From: Pseudomonas sp. efr-133-TYG-5
GTDB lineage: Bacteria; Pseudomonadota; Gammaproteobacteria; Pseudomonadales; Pseudomonadaceae
NCBI RefSeq assembly: GCF_030209175.1
Contig: NZ_JARVSM010000007.1
Location: forward strand, 352,176-416,175
DNA length: 64,000 nt
Direction of reading: 5' to 3'
The notes below the pieces were generated by a model, which was not told the DNA's origin, ran no database searches, and worked only from the letters and a program-made list of their open reading frames with translations. The position numbers and the translations under genes were made by a program. This document shows, piece by piece, positions 16,537-23,657 of this stretch; position 1 is the stretch's first letter; every line of letters begins with the position of its first letter.

Positions 16537-17346
16537 TCAGGCGCTGATTTCGTTGCGCCGGCGCAGGGCGGCGGCGATCACCATGACCAATACCGACAGG
16601 CCGATCAGCAGCGTCGAGGCGACGGCGATCACGGGCGTCAGGTCCTGGCGCAGGGTGGTCCACATTTTCACGGGAAGGGTTTGCAGGGTCGGGCTGGCCA
16701 TCATCACGCTGAGCACCACTTCGTCCCACGAAACGAGGAAGGCGAAGAGGGCGCCGGCGACCATCCCCGGGCGAATCGCCGGAAAGGTCACCTTGAACAC
16801 CGCTTGCAGGCGCGACGCCCCGCAGATCACCGCCGCGTCTTCAATCGACTGGTCGAACAGCTTCAGCGAGTTGATGATCGAGATGATGGTGAACGGCAAC
16901 GCGACGATCACGTGGCTGACGACAAAGGCGAACATCGTCCCGGTGTAGCCGAGCTTGAGGAACAGCGCGTACACCGCCACGGCAATGATTACCAGCGGCA
17001 CGATCATCGGCAGGGTGAACAGGCCGTAGAGCATTTCCCGACCGGGGAAACGCCCGCGTACCAGAGCGAATGCAGTCGGCAGGCCGAGGGCCACGGCGCA
17101 CAGCGTGGTCAGCACCGCGACCTTGAGGCTGGCCAGCGCCGCGCTCATCCAGTCGGCGTTGGAGAAGAACTGGCCGTACCACTTCAGCGTCCAGCCCGGC
17201 GGCGGAAAGACCAGCCATTGTGACGAACCGAACGACAGCAGGACGATGAACACGATCGGCAGCAGCAGGAACAGTGCGATCAGCCCGGTGGTGGCATACA
17301 GGCCGAAGCGCAGCCGCCGGCTCATGGCGTTGGGAGTCAGGAGCAT
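16537..17346 (-). CDS. ABC transporter permease (PotC/PotI type)
   Basis: 269 residues with six membrane segments; the first begins near residue 15. The permease-ATPase coupling loop (EDAAVICGASRLQAVFKVTFP) is at about residues 180-200. It is the inner-membrane partner of the neighbouring permease, 6 bp downstream of it, and 17 bp ahead of the ATPase gene. Confidence 0.9.
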   Translation of the reverse strand: MLLTPNAMSRRLRFGLYATTGLIALFLLLPIVFIVLLSFGSSQWLVFPPPGWTLKWYGQFFSNADWMSAALASLKVAVLTTLCAVALGLPTAFALVRGRFPGREMLYGLFTLPMIVPLVIIAVAVYALFLKLGYTGTMFAFVVSHVIVALPFTIISIINSLKLFDQSIEDAAVICGASRLQAVFKVTFPAIRPGMVAGALFAFLVSWDEVVLSVMMASPTLQTLPVKMWTTLRQDLTPVIAVASTLLIGLSVLVMVIAAALRRRNEISA

Positions 17347-17352
17347 CTCGGC

Positions 17353-18300
17353 TTACCTCGCGTTACTGGCGCCAACCGGGGATTCCGGCTGGAGCTTCAG
17401 GTATAGGTAGAACAGCACCAGCGTGATCACGATCAGCAACGCGGCGCCGGCACTGGCCAGGCCCCAGTTGAGGAACGATTGCACCTGCTGAATGATGAAC
17501 TCCGGCAGCATCATGTTCTGCGCCCCGCCCAGCAGCGCCGGGGTCACGTAGTAACCGAGCGACATCACGAACACCATCAAGCCGCCCGACGCCAGGCCCG
17601 GCCGGCACAGCGGCAGGAACACGCGAAAGAAGTTGGTCCACGGACTGGCCCCGCAGATCGAACCGGCCTGCAGGATCATCGGGTCGATGGCCTGCATGGT
17701 CGCCTGCAACGGCAGGACGATGAACGGGATCATGATGTAGCTCATGCCGATCACCACGCCGGTCAGGTTGTGCACCATTTCCAGCGGCTGATCGATGATG
17801 CCCATGGCCATCAACGCCTTGTTGATCACCCCCGAAGCCTGCAGCAGCACCAGCCACGAGTAGGTGCGGGCGAGGAGGCTGGTCCACATCGACAACAGCA
17901 CGATATTGAGGATCCAGCGCCCCCAGCCGCGCGGCACCAGGGTGATCGCCCAGGCCAGCGGAAAGCCCAGCAACAGGCTGAAGATCGTGACCAGCCCGGC
18001 TACCGAGAAAGTGTTGAACAACACCCGTGCGTACGCCGAGTTGGCGAACAGCTGCTCATAATTGCCAAGGCCCGGCACCGGTTCCAGCACGCCGCGCAAC
18101 AGCAGGCCGATCAACGGCGCGAGAAAGAACAGGCCGAGGAACAACAGCGCCGGGGCAAGATTGCCGGCGCCGCGCCAGCGTTGCTTGAGGGACGGGGCTT
18201 GCGCCATTGCAGTCGCCTTTTTTCCTTCGGCCGAACCGGCAGCGCTGAGGGCGCTCCCGGTGGCAGTGGAGGGACGGGACACCGTGGCCGCCATTTTCAT
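17353..18300 (-). CDS. ABC transporter permease (PotB/PotH type)
   Basis: 315 residues from the ATG at 18300, chosen because it overlaps the stop of the binding-protein gene as ATGA; the open frame has another ATG at 18321. A long polar N-terminal tail of about 40 residues (rich in Ser, Ala and Thr) precedes six membrane segments. The coupling loop (AGSICGASPWTNFFRVFLP) is present. It pairs with the second permease in the same operon. Confidence 0.88.
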   Translation of the reverse strand: MKMAATVSRPSTATGSALSAAGSAEGKKATAMAQAPSLKQRWRGAGNLAPALLFLGLFFLAPLIGLLLRGVLEPVPGLGNYEQLFANSAYARVLFNTFSVAGLVTIFSLLLGFPLAWAITLVPRGWGRWILNIVLLSMWTSLLARTYSWLVLLQASGVINKALMAMGIIDQPLEMVHNLTGVVIGMSYIMIPFIVLPLQATMQAIDPMILQAGSICGASPWTNFFRVFLPLCRPGLASGGLMVFVMSLGYYVTPALLGGAQNMMLPEFIIQQVQSFLNWGLASAGAALLIVITLVLFYLYLKLQPESPVGASNAR

Positions 18301-19322
18301 TTGACCAGCCATTCGTTCCACCGTGTCGCGATGGCCGGACCGTTCTTGGCCCAGTATGCGAAATCAAGAGTGATCTGATCCTTAGCGTAGGCAGTCGGCA
18401 GGTTAGGGGCCAGCGTCGAGTCCAGACGCTGCACGCTGTCGACGTTGACCGGGGCGTAGGCGGTCAGGTTGGAGAAGTCGGCCTGGCCCTTGGCGCTGCT
18501 GGCGCTGGCCAGGAACTTCATCGCCGCGTCCTTGTTCTTCGAGCCCTTCGGCACGACCAGAATGTCGGCCATGACCAGGTTCTGTTTCCAGCTCACGCCG
18601 ACCGGGGCGCCGTCTTCCTGCAAGGCGTGGATGCGGCCGTTCCAGAACTGGCCCATGCTCGCTTCACCGGAGGCCAGCAGTTGCTGCGACTGCGCGCCGC
18701 CACCCCACCAGACGATGTCTTTCTTGATCGTGTCGAGTTTCTTGAAGGCGCGGTCGAGGTCCAGCGGGTAGAGCTTGTCGGCCGGTACGCCGTCGGCCAG
18801 CAGGGCCAGTTCGAGTACGCCGGGGCTCGGCCATTTGTACAGGGCGCGTTTGCCGGGGTAGGTCTTGGTGTCGAACAGTGCGCTCCAGTCCTGCGGCTTG
18901 TTGGCGCCGAGCTTGCCCTCGTTGTAGCCGAGGACGAAGGAGAAGAAGAACGAGCCGACGCCGTAGTCGCTGACGAAACGCGGGTCGATCTTGTCGCGCT
19001 GGATCTGTTTGAAATCGAGGGGTTCGAGCAGGCCTTCGGCGGCGGCGCGCAGGGCGAAATCGGCTTCGACATCGACCACGTCCCACTGCACGTTGCCGCT
19101 TTCGACCATGGCCTTGAGTTTGCCGTAGTCGGTCGGGCCGTCCTGCACGACGGTGATGCCGCTGGCCTTGCTGAACGGATCGGCCCAGGCCTGCTTCTGC
19201 GCATCCTGGGTGCTACCGCCCCAGCTGACAAAGTTCACACTCTCGGCAGCCACCGCGGCCTGGCCGGTCACGCTCAGCAGTCCCGCAAGAAAGATCGCGG
19301 TTGCAGCTTTGTTCAACACCAT
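18297..19322 (-). CDS. ABC transporter periplasmic substrate-binding protein (PotD/PotF-like)
   Basis: 341 residues with a signal peptide (MVLNKAATAIFLAGLLSVTG, cleavage near AVAAES). The mature protein begins VNFVSWGGSTQDAQKQAWAD, typical of the polyamine-type extracellular solute-binding family, which also includes proteins for other cationic or carboxylated small molecules. It is the first gene of the importer operon; a GntR-type operator lies 106 bp upstream. Substrate is unknown and should be the compound degraded by the 21-26.6 kb genes if the shared operator is functional. Confidence 0.9.
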   Translation of the reverse strand: MVLNKAATAIFLAGLLSVTGQAAVAAESVNFVSWGGSTQDAQKQAWADPFSKASGITVVQDGPTDYGKLKAMVESGNVQWDVVDVEADFALRAAAEGLLEPLDFKQIQRDKIDPRFVSDYGVGSFFFSFVLGYNEGKLGANKPQDWSALFDTKTYPGKRALYKWPSPGVLELALLADGVPADKLYPLDLDRAFKKLDTIKKDIVWWGGGAQSQQLLASGEASMGQFWNGRIHALQEDGAPVGVSWKQNLVMADILVVPKGSKNKDAAMKFLASASSAKGQADFSNLTAYAPVNVDSVQRLDSTLAPNLPTAYAKDQITLDFAYWAKNGPAIATRWNEWLVK

Positions 19323-19427
19323 TTTTACGCCCTCATTGTTGTGTTTTTGAGCGGGCTTGCGTTGTTGCCCGCCTGTCGGGAGCAGTAGATGGACAAGCGT
19401 GTCAGTCTGTCCGGTCTATGGAATATC

Positions 19428-19443
19428 ATATTATGGTATTCCA
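19428..19443 (-). promoter_or_regulatory. GntR-type operator, importer copy
   Basis: On the minus strand it reads TGGAATACCATAATAT, differing at two positions from the 16 bp shared by the copies at 20803-20818 and 26632-26647. It lies upstream of the binding-protein gene. Confidence 0.65.
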
Positions 19444-19568
19444 AACTTTGTGCAAGCACTTTGCCTTACCGGTTATCTGGCGGTTGAGGATTTTTTTCAG
19501 GTGTTTGGTTTGAGAGATGCAGAGGAAAGGTTAGATCCAACCCTCATCGGTACGCCGCCCGTGGGTAA

Positions 19569-19643
19569 AGACCGGGTACATCCTTTACATTTGAGACCGG
19601 CGACAGGGGTTACAGGTCTGATGGGTAAAGGATGTATCGGTCT
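19569..19643. repeat. Imperfect inverted repeat
   Basis: The left arm AGACCGGGTACATCCTTTAC (19569-19588) and right arm GTAAAGGATGTATCGGTCT (19625-19643) match over nearly their full length around a 36-bp centre. It sits just past the stop of ribBX and ahead of the importer operator, in a 338-bp gap with no gene. It may be a small dispersed repeat or a transcript-end structure. Confidence 0.6.
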
Positions 19644-19660
19644 CTATAGGGAGGGCAGCG

Positions 19661-20770
19661 TTACTCGGTGAAGGGGATGCTCTCGACCACTTCCAGGTCA
19701 TACCCGGTCAACCCGGCATATTTCAGCGGCGGGCCGAGGTGGCGTAGTTTGCCGACCCCGAGGTTCTGCAGAATCTGCGCCCCGGTGCCAACCTCGGAAT
19801 AGATCCGCGATTGCGACCGGCTGAACTGCCGCGGCGGCTGGGTCAGTTGCGGCACGCGCTCGAGCAACGCCTGCGACGACTCATGGTTGGCCAGCACCAC
19901 GACCACGCCATGGCCCTCGGCCGCGATCCGTTGCAGCGCCGCCCACAGCGTCCAGTTGCTCGGCCCGCTGTACTCGGCGCCGACCAGATCGCGCAGCGGA
20001 TCGATCACATGCACACGCACCAGCGTCGGTTCCTCGCGGCGCAGATTGCCCATGACCATCGCCATGTGCACGCCGCCTTCGATGCGGTCCTCGAAGGTGA
20101 TCAGGCGAAAGGTGCCATGCACCGTTGGCAATTCGCGTTCGCCAATGCGCTCGATGGTGTGTTCGGTGCTCAGGCGATAGTGGATCAGGTCGGCAATGGT
20201 GCCGATCTTGATCCCGTGCTTGCGCGCAAACACTTCCAGATCCGGGCGGCGGGCCATGGTGCCGTCGTCGTTCATCACCTCGACGATCACCGAAGCCGGG
20301 GTGAAGCCGGCGAGGCGCGCCAGGTCGCAGCCGGCCTCGGTGTGGCCGGCGCGGGTCAGCACGCCGCCTTCCTTGGCGCGCAACGGGAAGATGTGCCCGG
20401 GCTGCACCAGGTCTTCGGCGCGCGCATCCGCGGCCACCGCGGCGGCTACCGTGCGGGCGCGGTCGGCGGCGGAAATGCCGGTAGTGACGCCAACCGCAGC
20501 CTCGATGGACACGGTGAACGCGGTACTGAACACGCTGCCGTTGCTCGGCACCATTTGCTCCAGGCCCAGGCGCTGGCAGTGTTCGTCGGTCAGGGTCAGG
20601 CAGATCAGGCCGCGCGCCTCGCGGGCCATGAAGCTGATCGCCGCGGGTGTGCAGCAGTCGGCGGCCAGCAGCAGGTCGCCTTCGTTTTCGCGATCTTCGT
20701 CATCGACCAGCAACACCATTTTGCCGAGACGGTAATCTTCGAGGATTTCTTCAATGCTGTTGAAGGCCAT
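19661..20770 (-). CDS. ribBX: DHBP synthase with degenerate GTP cyclohydrolase II domain (RibBX type)
   Basis: 369 residues. Residues 1-200 are 3,4-dihydroxy-2-butanone-4-phosphate synthase (VDDEDRENEGDLLLAAD, then TRAGHTEAGCDLARLAG), which makes the four-carbon unit of riboflavin from ribulose 5-phosphate. The C-terminal half has the cyclohydrolase II shape but lacks its zinc cysteines: the usual GDxFxSxRCDC segment reads LVGAEYSGPSNWTLWAA. This is the RibBX variant known in Proteobacteria. Its place is unusual: divergent from a DUF1330 gene across a shared GntR-type operator 33 bp upstream, inside a catabolic cluster and away from other rib genes. Confidence 0.88.
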   Translation of the reverse strand: MAFNSIEEILEDYRLGKMVLLVDDEDRENEGDLLLAADCCTPAAISFMAREARGLICLTLTDEHCQRLGLEQMVPSNGSVFSTAFTVSIEAAVGVTTGISAADRARTVAAAVAADARAEDLVQPGHIFPLRAKEGGVLTRAGHTEAGCDLARLAGFTPASVIVEVMNDDGTMARRPDLEVFARKHGIKIGTIADLIHYRLSTEHTIERIGERELPTVHGTFRLITFEDRIEGGVHMAMVMGNLRREEPTLVRVHVIDPLRDLVGAEYSGPSNWTLWAALQRIAAEGHGVVVVLANHESSQALLERVPQLTQPPRQFSRSQSRIYSEVGTGAQILQNLGVGKLRHLGPPLKYAGLTGYDLEVVESIPFTE

Positions 20771-20802
20771 GCTGGACTCTCAGGGTTCGTTGGAAATAAT
20801 AT

Positions 20803-20818
20803 TGGTATACCATAATAC
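20803..20818. promoter_or_regulatory. GntR-type operator, ribBX/DUF1330 copy
   Basis: TGGTATACCATAATAC, containing the palindrome TGGTATACCA that fits the FadR-type TGGTnnACCA pattern. It sits between divergent starts, 33 bp from ribBX and 22 bp from the DUF1330 gene. Confidence 0.7.
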
Positions 20819-20839
20819 AAAATCAGCCGAGAGGTCACT

Positions 20840-21136
20840 ATGAAGGCGTACTGGATTGCCCACGTGGACATCAGCGATCCTGAGCACTACAGCCAATACA
20901 CCCAACGCGCGCCGCAGGCGTTCGCCGCGTTCGGCGCGAAGTTTCTGGCCAGGGGCGGGCGCAGCGAGGCGCTGGAGGGCAGGGCTACACCGCAGCGTAG
21001 CGTGGTGATCGAGTTCGACAGCTATGAGAAGGCCGTGGCGTGCTACCACTCGGCGGCGTATCAGGAGGCGAAGCGTTATCGCGAGGATTGGGCGAGGGCT
21101 GAGATCATCATCGTTGAGGGCATCGCCCCCATTTAA
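20840..21136 (+). CDS. DUF1330 domain protein
   Basis: 98 residues, a single ferredoxin-like alpha/beta-barrel-type domain (KAYWIAHVDISDPEHYSQYT, then EFDSYEKAVACYHSAAYQEA). Members of this family are small dimeric proteins, often beside catabolic genes, with no firm activity. It is divergent from ribBX and shares the operator region, so it is predicted to respond to the same GntR regulator. A paired REP follows. Confidence 0.85.
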   Translation: MKAYWIAHVDISDPEHYSQYTQRAPQAFAAFGAKFLARGGRSEALEGRATPQRSVVIEFDSYEKAVACYHSAAYQEAKRYREDWARAEIIIVEGIAPI

Positions 21137-21152
21137 GCAACACCGCTAAAAC

Positions 21153-21247
21153 GGTGGGAGCGAGCCTGCTCGCGAAAGCGGTCGTTCATTCAACATCGGT
21201 ATCGACTGACCCGACGCCTTCGCGAGCAGGCTCGCTCCCACAGGGGG
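21153..21247. repeat. Paired REP palindrome (REPIN-like)
   Basis: GTGGGAGCGAGCCTGCTCGCG and an inverted mate ending CTCGCTCCCACAGG are about 45 bp apart, between convergent DUF1330 and NUDIX genes. Confidence 0.9.
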
Positions 21248-21257
21248 AGTGTGATTC

Positions 21258-21821
21258 TCAGCGGATGAAGTGAATCTTGCCGCTGTCGTCATTGCCCATG
21301 TAGATGCCATAGACGCCAGCCTGGCGTTCCTCGATATAGCGCTCGAGGATCTGCCGGATCGCCGGGTAGTAGATCTTGTCCCACGGGATGTCTTCGGGGG
21401 CGAAGAACTTGTAGTCCATGGTCTCGGGGCCGAACTGGCCGGTGATCTCCAGCGCGATGGCGCGGAAGATGATGTACACCTCGCTGATCTTCGGCACGCT
21501 GAAGATCGAGTACGGCGAGAGGATTTCCGCGCGCACGCCGCTTTCTTCCCAGACTTCGCGCAGGGCGGCCTGTTCGGTGGTCTCGCCGCTTTCCATGAAG
21601 CCGGCCGGCAGCGTCCAGGTGCCCGGACGCGGTGGGATTGCCCGTTGGCACAGCAGGTATTTGCCGTCCTGCTCGATGATGCAGCCGGCGATGATCTTTG
21701 GATTGACGTAGTGGATGTAGCCGCAGGCGCGGCACATCAGGCGCTCGTGCGTATCGCCCGGCGGGACCTGCTGACCAAGGTCAGGGCCGCCGCACTTCGG
21801 GCAAAAGCTCGGGCTGAACAT
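21258..21821 (-). CDS. NUDIX hydrolase with N-terminal zinc ribbon
   Basis: 187 residues. The zinc ribbon uses CPKCG (8-12) and CRACG (30-34). The complete Nudix box is G-FMESG-E-TTEQAAL-REVWEESGV. Ribbon plus Nudix recalls NudC-like enzymes that cleave NADH, FAD or ADP-ribose into nucleotides; the substrate is not fixed by sequence. It begins one base after the GntR gene stops, so the two are one transcript. In this setting an FAD-to-FMN activity would make sense with the flavin reductase and RibBX, but that is inference. Confidence 0.85.
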   Translation of the reverse strand: MFSPSFCPKCGGPDLGQQVPPGDTHERLMCRACGYIHYVNPKIIAGCIIEQDGKYLLCQRAIPPRPGTWTLPAGFMESGETTEQAALREVWEESGVRAEILSPYSIFSVPKISEVYIIFRAIALEITGQFGPETMDYKFFAPEDIPWDKIYYPAIRQILERYIEERQAGVYGIYMGNDDSGKIHFIR

Positions 21822-21822
21822 G

Positions 21823-22575
21823 TCAGTGACCTATGCGCGGTTCTTTCAGCGCGATGGGCAGGGTGATGTTCGGCGTGGCGCCGGTCTCTTCCTGTTTGCG
21901 CTTGAGGTAGTCGAGGGCCACGGCAGCCGCTGCCCGCACGTGATCGACGCAGGCCTGGTGCGCCGCCAGTGCATCGCCGCTCTTGATCGCCTCGACCATT
22001 TTTTCCATTTCCTGGTTGCTCGCGCCGCGCCGATTTTCCTGCGACACCGAGGTCGCCCGCAGGTAGCTGATGCGCGCCTGCAACTGGCGCAGCTGCGTGG
22101 CCGCGACATGGTTGCCGGAGCCTTCGAGCAGCACGTCGTAGAAGCCCTGTACCGAGTCGATCACCTGTTGCAACTCGCCGTCCTTGAGCGCCTTGCGGTT
22201 CTCTTCGAGGGCTTTTTCCAGGGCCTTGATGTCCTTGGCCTTGGCGCGCAGGGTGAACAGCTGCACGATCAGCCCTTCGAGCACGCAGCGCAGCTCATAG
22301 ATATCGACCGCATCGGCGAGGGTGATGATGGCCACGCGCGGGCCCTTGGCGTCGGCGAACTCCACCAGGCCTTCGGACTCGAGGTGACGCAAGGCCTCAC
22401 GCACCGACGTGCGGCTGACGCCCAGGCGATCGCACAGATCGCGCTCGACCAGGCGATCGCCCGGCAGGAGCTGGAAGTTCATGATGGCGCTTCGCAGTTT
22501 ATCCAGCACGATTTCGCGCAGGGTAACGGGGTTGCGATTGACCTTGAAGCTGTCGTCGAGTGGCAGGCGTTTCAT
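21823..22575 (-). CDS. GntR-family regulator, FCD (FadR) subfamily
   Basis: 250 residues. The winged helix (LVERDLCDRLGVSRTSVREA, at about 42-62) is followed by an all-helical FCD effector domain at about 95-225. FCD regulators usually bind TGGTnnACCA-like sites and respond to an organic acid. The three 16-bp sites in this cluster (19428, 20803, 26632) have that form, so this protein is the prime candidate to bind them. It is transcribed together with the NUDIX gene. Confidence 0.9.
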   Translation of the reverse strand: MKRLPLDDSFKVNRNPVTLREIVLDKLRSAIMNFQLLPGDRLVERDLCDRLGVSRTSVREALRHLESEGLVEFADAKGPRVAIITLADAVDIYELRCVLEGLIVQLFTLRAKAKDIKALEKALEENRKALKDGELQQVIDSVQGFYDVLLEGSGNHVAATQLRQLQARISYLRATSVSQENRRGASNQEMEKMVEAIKSGDALAAHQACVDHVRAAAAVALDYLKRKQEETGATPNITLPIALKEPRIGH

Positions 22576-22633
22576 GGGGTCCGCTCTTTACTGTGGCTGT
22601 CCGTGCCAAACGGGCATTCAAACAGCCGAGGGG

Positions 22634-23023
22634 TTAACTGGAGGCCTCGGCATCGGCTTCGGCGAAGGCTTCGCGGGCGAGCCGGAAACTGTCCACGGCT
22701 GCCGGGACGCCGCAATAAATACCGACCTGAAGCAGAATTTCGCGTATTTGCTCACGACTCAGGCCGTTACGCAAGGCGCCGCGCACATGCAGTTTCAGTT
22801 CATGCGGGCGGTTGAGCGCCGAGATCATCGCCAGGTTGATCATGCTGCGCTCCTTGAGCGACAGACCTTCGCGCCCCCAGACGTGGCCCCAGCAGTATTC
22901 GGTGACCATTTCCTGCAGGGGGCGGGTGAAGTCGTCGGCGTTCTCGATCGAGCGCTGCACATAGGCTTCGCCCAATACCTGAGTGCGGATTTTCAAGCCT
23001 TTTTCGTACTTGTCGTTACTCAT
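22634..23023 (-). CDS. Carboxymuconolactone decarboxylase family protein
   Basis: 129 residues from the ATG at 23023 (MSNDKYEKGLKIRTQVLGEA), with GGAGG 4 bp upstream. The longer open frame reads through a REP element and is artefactual. It matches the PcaC-like CMD fold (FTRPLQEMVTEYCWGHVWGR, RSMINLAMISALNRPHELKL, LRNGLSREQIREILLQVGIY). It lacks the CxxC pair of the AhpD branch, so it is more likely a decarboxylase or lactone/isomerase-type enzyme than a peroxidase partner. It follows the flavin reductase gene across a REP pair and precedes the GntR gene. Confidence 0.85.
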   Translation of the reverse strand: MSNDKYEKGLKIRTQVLGEAYVQRSIENADDFTRPLQEMVTEYCWGHVWGREGLSLKERSMINLAMISALNRPHELKLHVRGALRNGLSREQIREILLQVGIYCGVPAAVDSFRLAREAFAEADAEASS

Positions 23024-23050
23024 AAATCCTCCAATCCACAGGTGTTCCCT

Positions 23051-23140
23051 GTGGGAGCGAGCCTGCTCGCGAAGGCGTCGTATCAGTCGATGCCAATATT
23101 GAATGGTCGACCGCTTTCGCGAGCAGGCTCGCTCCCACAT
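23051..23140. repeat. Paired REP palindrome (REPIN-like)
   Basis: GTGGGAGCGAGCCTGCTCGCG and its inverted mate lie within what looks like a co-directional operon, between the flavin reductase and CMD genes. It may lower or uncouple expression of the distal genes. Confidence 0.9.
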
Positions 23141-23159
23141 GGGCCATCGTGTGTGGCAA

Positions 23160-23645
23160 TCAACCCAGTGTCGGTAACGCGCCGAGCTTGCCCTTGTGGT
23201 AGATCATCGGTGTCACCGGTTGCTCGGGCAGAATCAGGTTCTTCACCGCGCCAACGATGATCGCGTGATCACCGCCGTCGTATTCACGCCACAACTCGCA
23301 CTCGATGATCGCCGTGGCCTTGGCGAGGATCGGGTTACCGAGTTCGCTCAGGTGCCAGTCGATGCCCTTGGCCTTGTCCTTGCCCTTGCCGGCGAAGGCG
23401 TAGGCCTCGGCGGTCTGGTCGGCCGACAGCAGATGAATGGCGAAGCGCTTGCTGTCGCGCAGCACCGGGTAGGTGTCGGAGGCGTAGTTGGGGCAGAACA
23501 GCACCAGCGCCGGATCGATCGACAGCGCGCTGAAGGCGCTGGCGGTGATGCCGACGATGCCGCCCTCCGGGTCGAGGGTGGTGACCACCGTGACGCCGGA
23601 CGGGAACGAGCTCATGACGTCTTTGTAAATGCCGGGTTCGATCAT
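23160..23645 (-). CDS. Flavin reductase family protein (RutF/HpaC type)
   Basis: 161 residues: MSSFPSGVTVVTT at the N-terminus, GITASAFSALSIDPALVLFC, RFAIHLLSADQ, and a C-terminal MIYHKGKLGAL segment, all typical of short-chain NAD(P)H:flavin reductases that feed reduced flavin to a separate monooxygenase. It follows the aldehyde dehydrogenase gene by 12 bp, so it is co-transcribed. No LLM-type or other flavin-dependent oxygenase is present anywhere in the window, which leaves its partner unidentified. Confidence 0.88.
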   Translation of the reverse strand: MIEPGIYKDVMSSFPSGVTVVTTLDPEGGIVGITASAFSALSIDPALVLFCPNYASDTYPVLRDSKRFAIHLLSADQTAEAYAFAGKGKDKAKGIDWHLSELGNPILAKATAIIECELWREYDGGDHAIIVGAVKNLILPEQPVTPMIYHKGKLGALPTLG

Positions 23646-23657
23646 TTCGCAGGACTC

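Noticed and set aside
15365..19322. Calling the importer a polyamine transporter
   Set aside because: The components are PotFGHI-like, but that family carries varied substrates and the shared operator links it to an uncharacterised pathway.
22634..23140. Longer start for the CMD protein at 23140
   Set aside because: The extra 39 residues translate a REP element, and a good ribosome site precedes the internal ATG at 23023.
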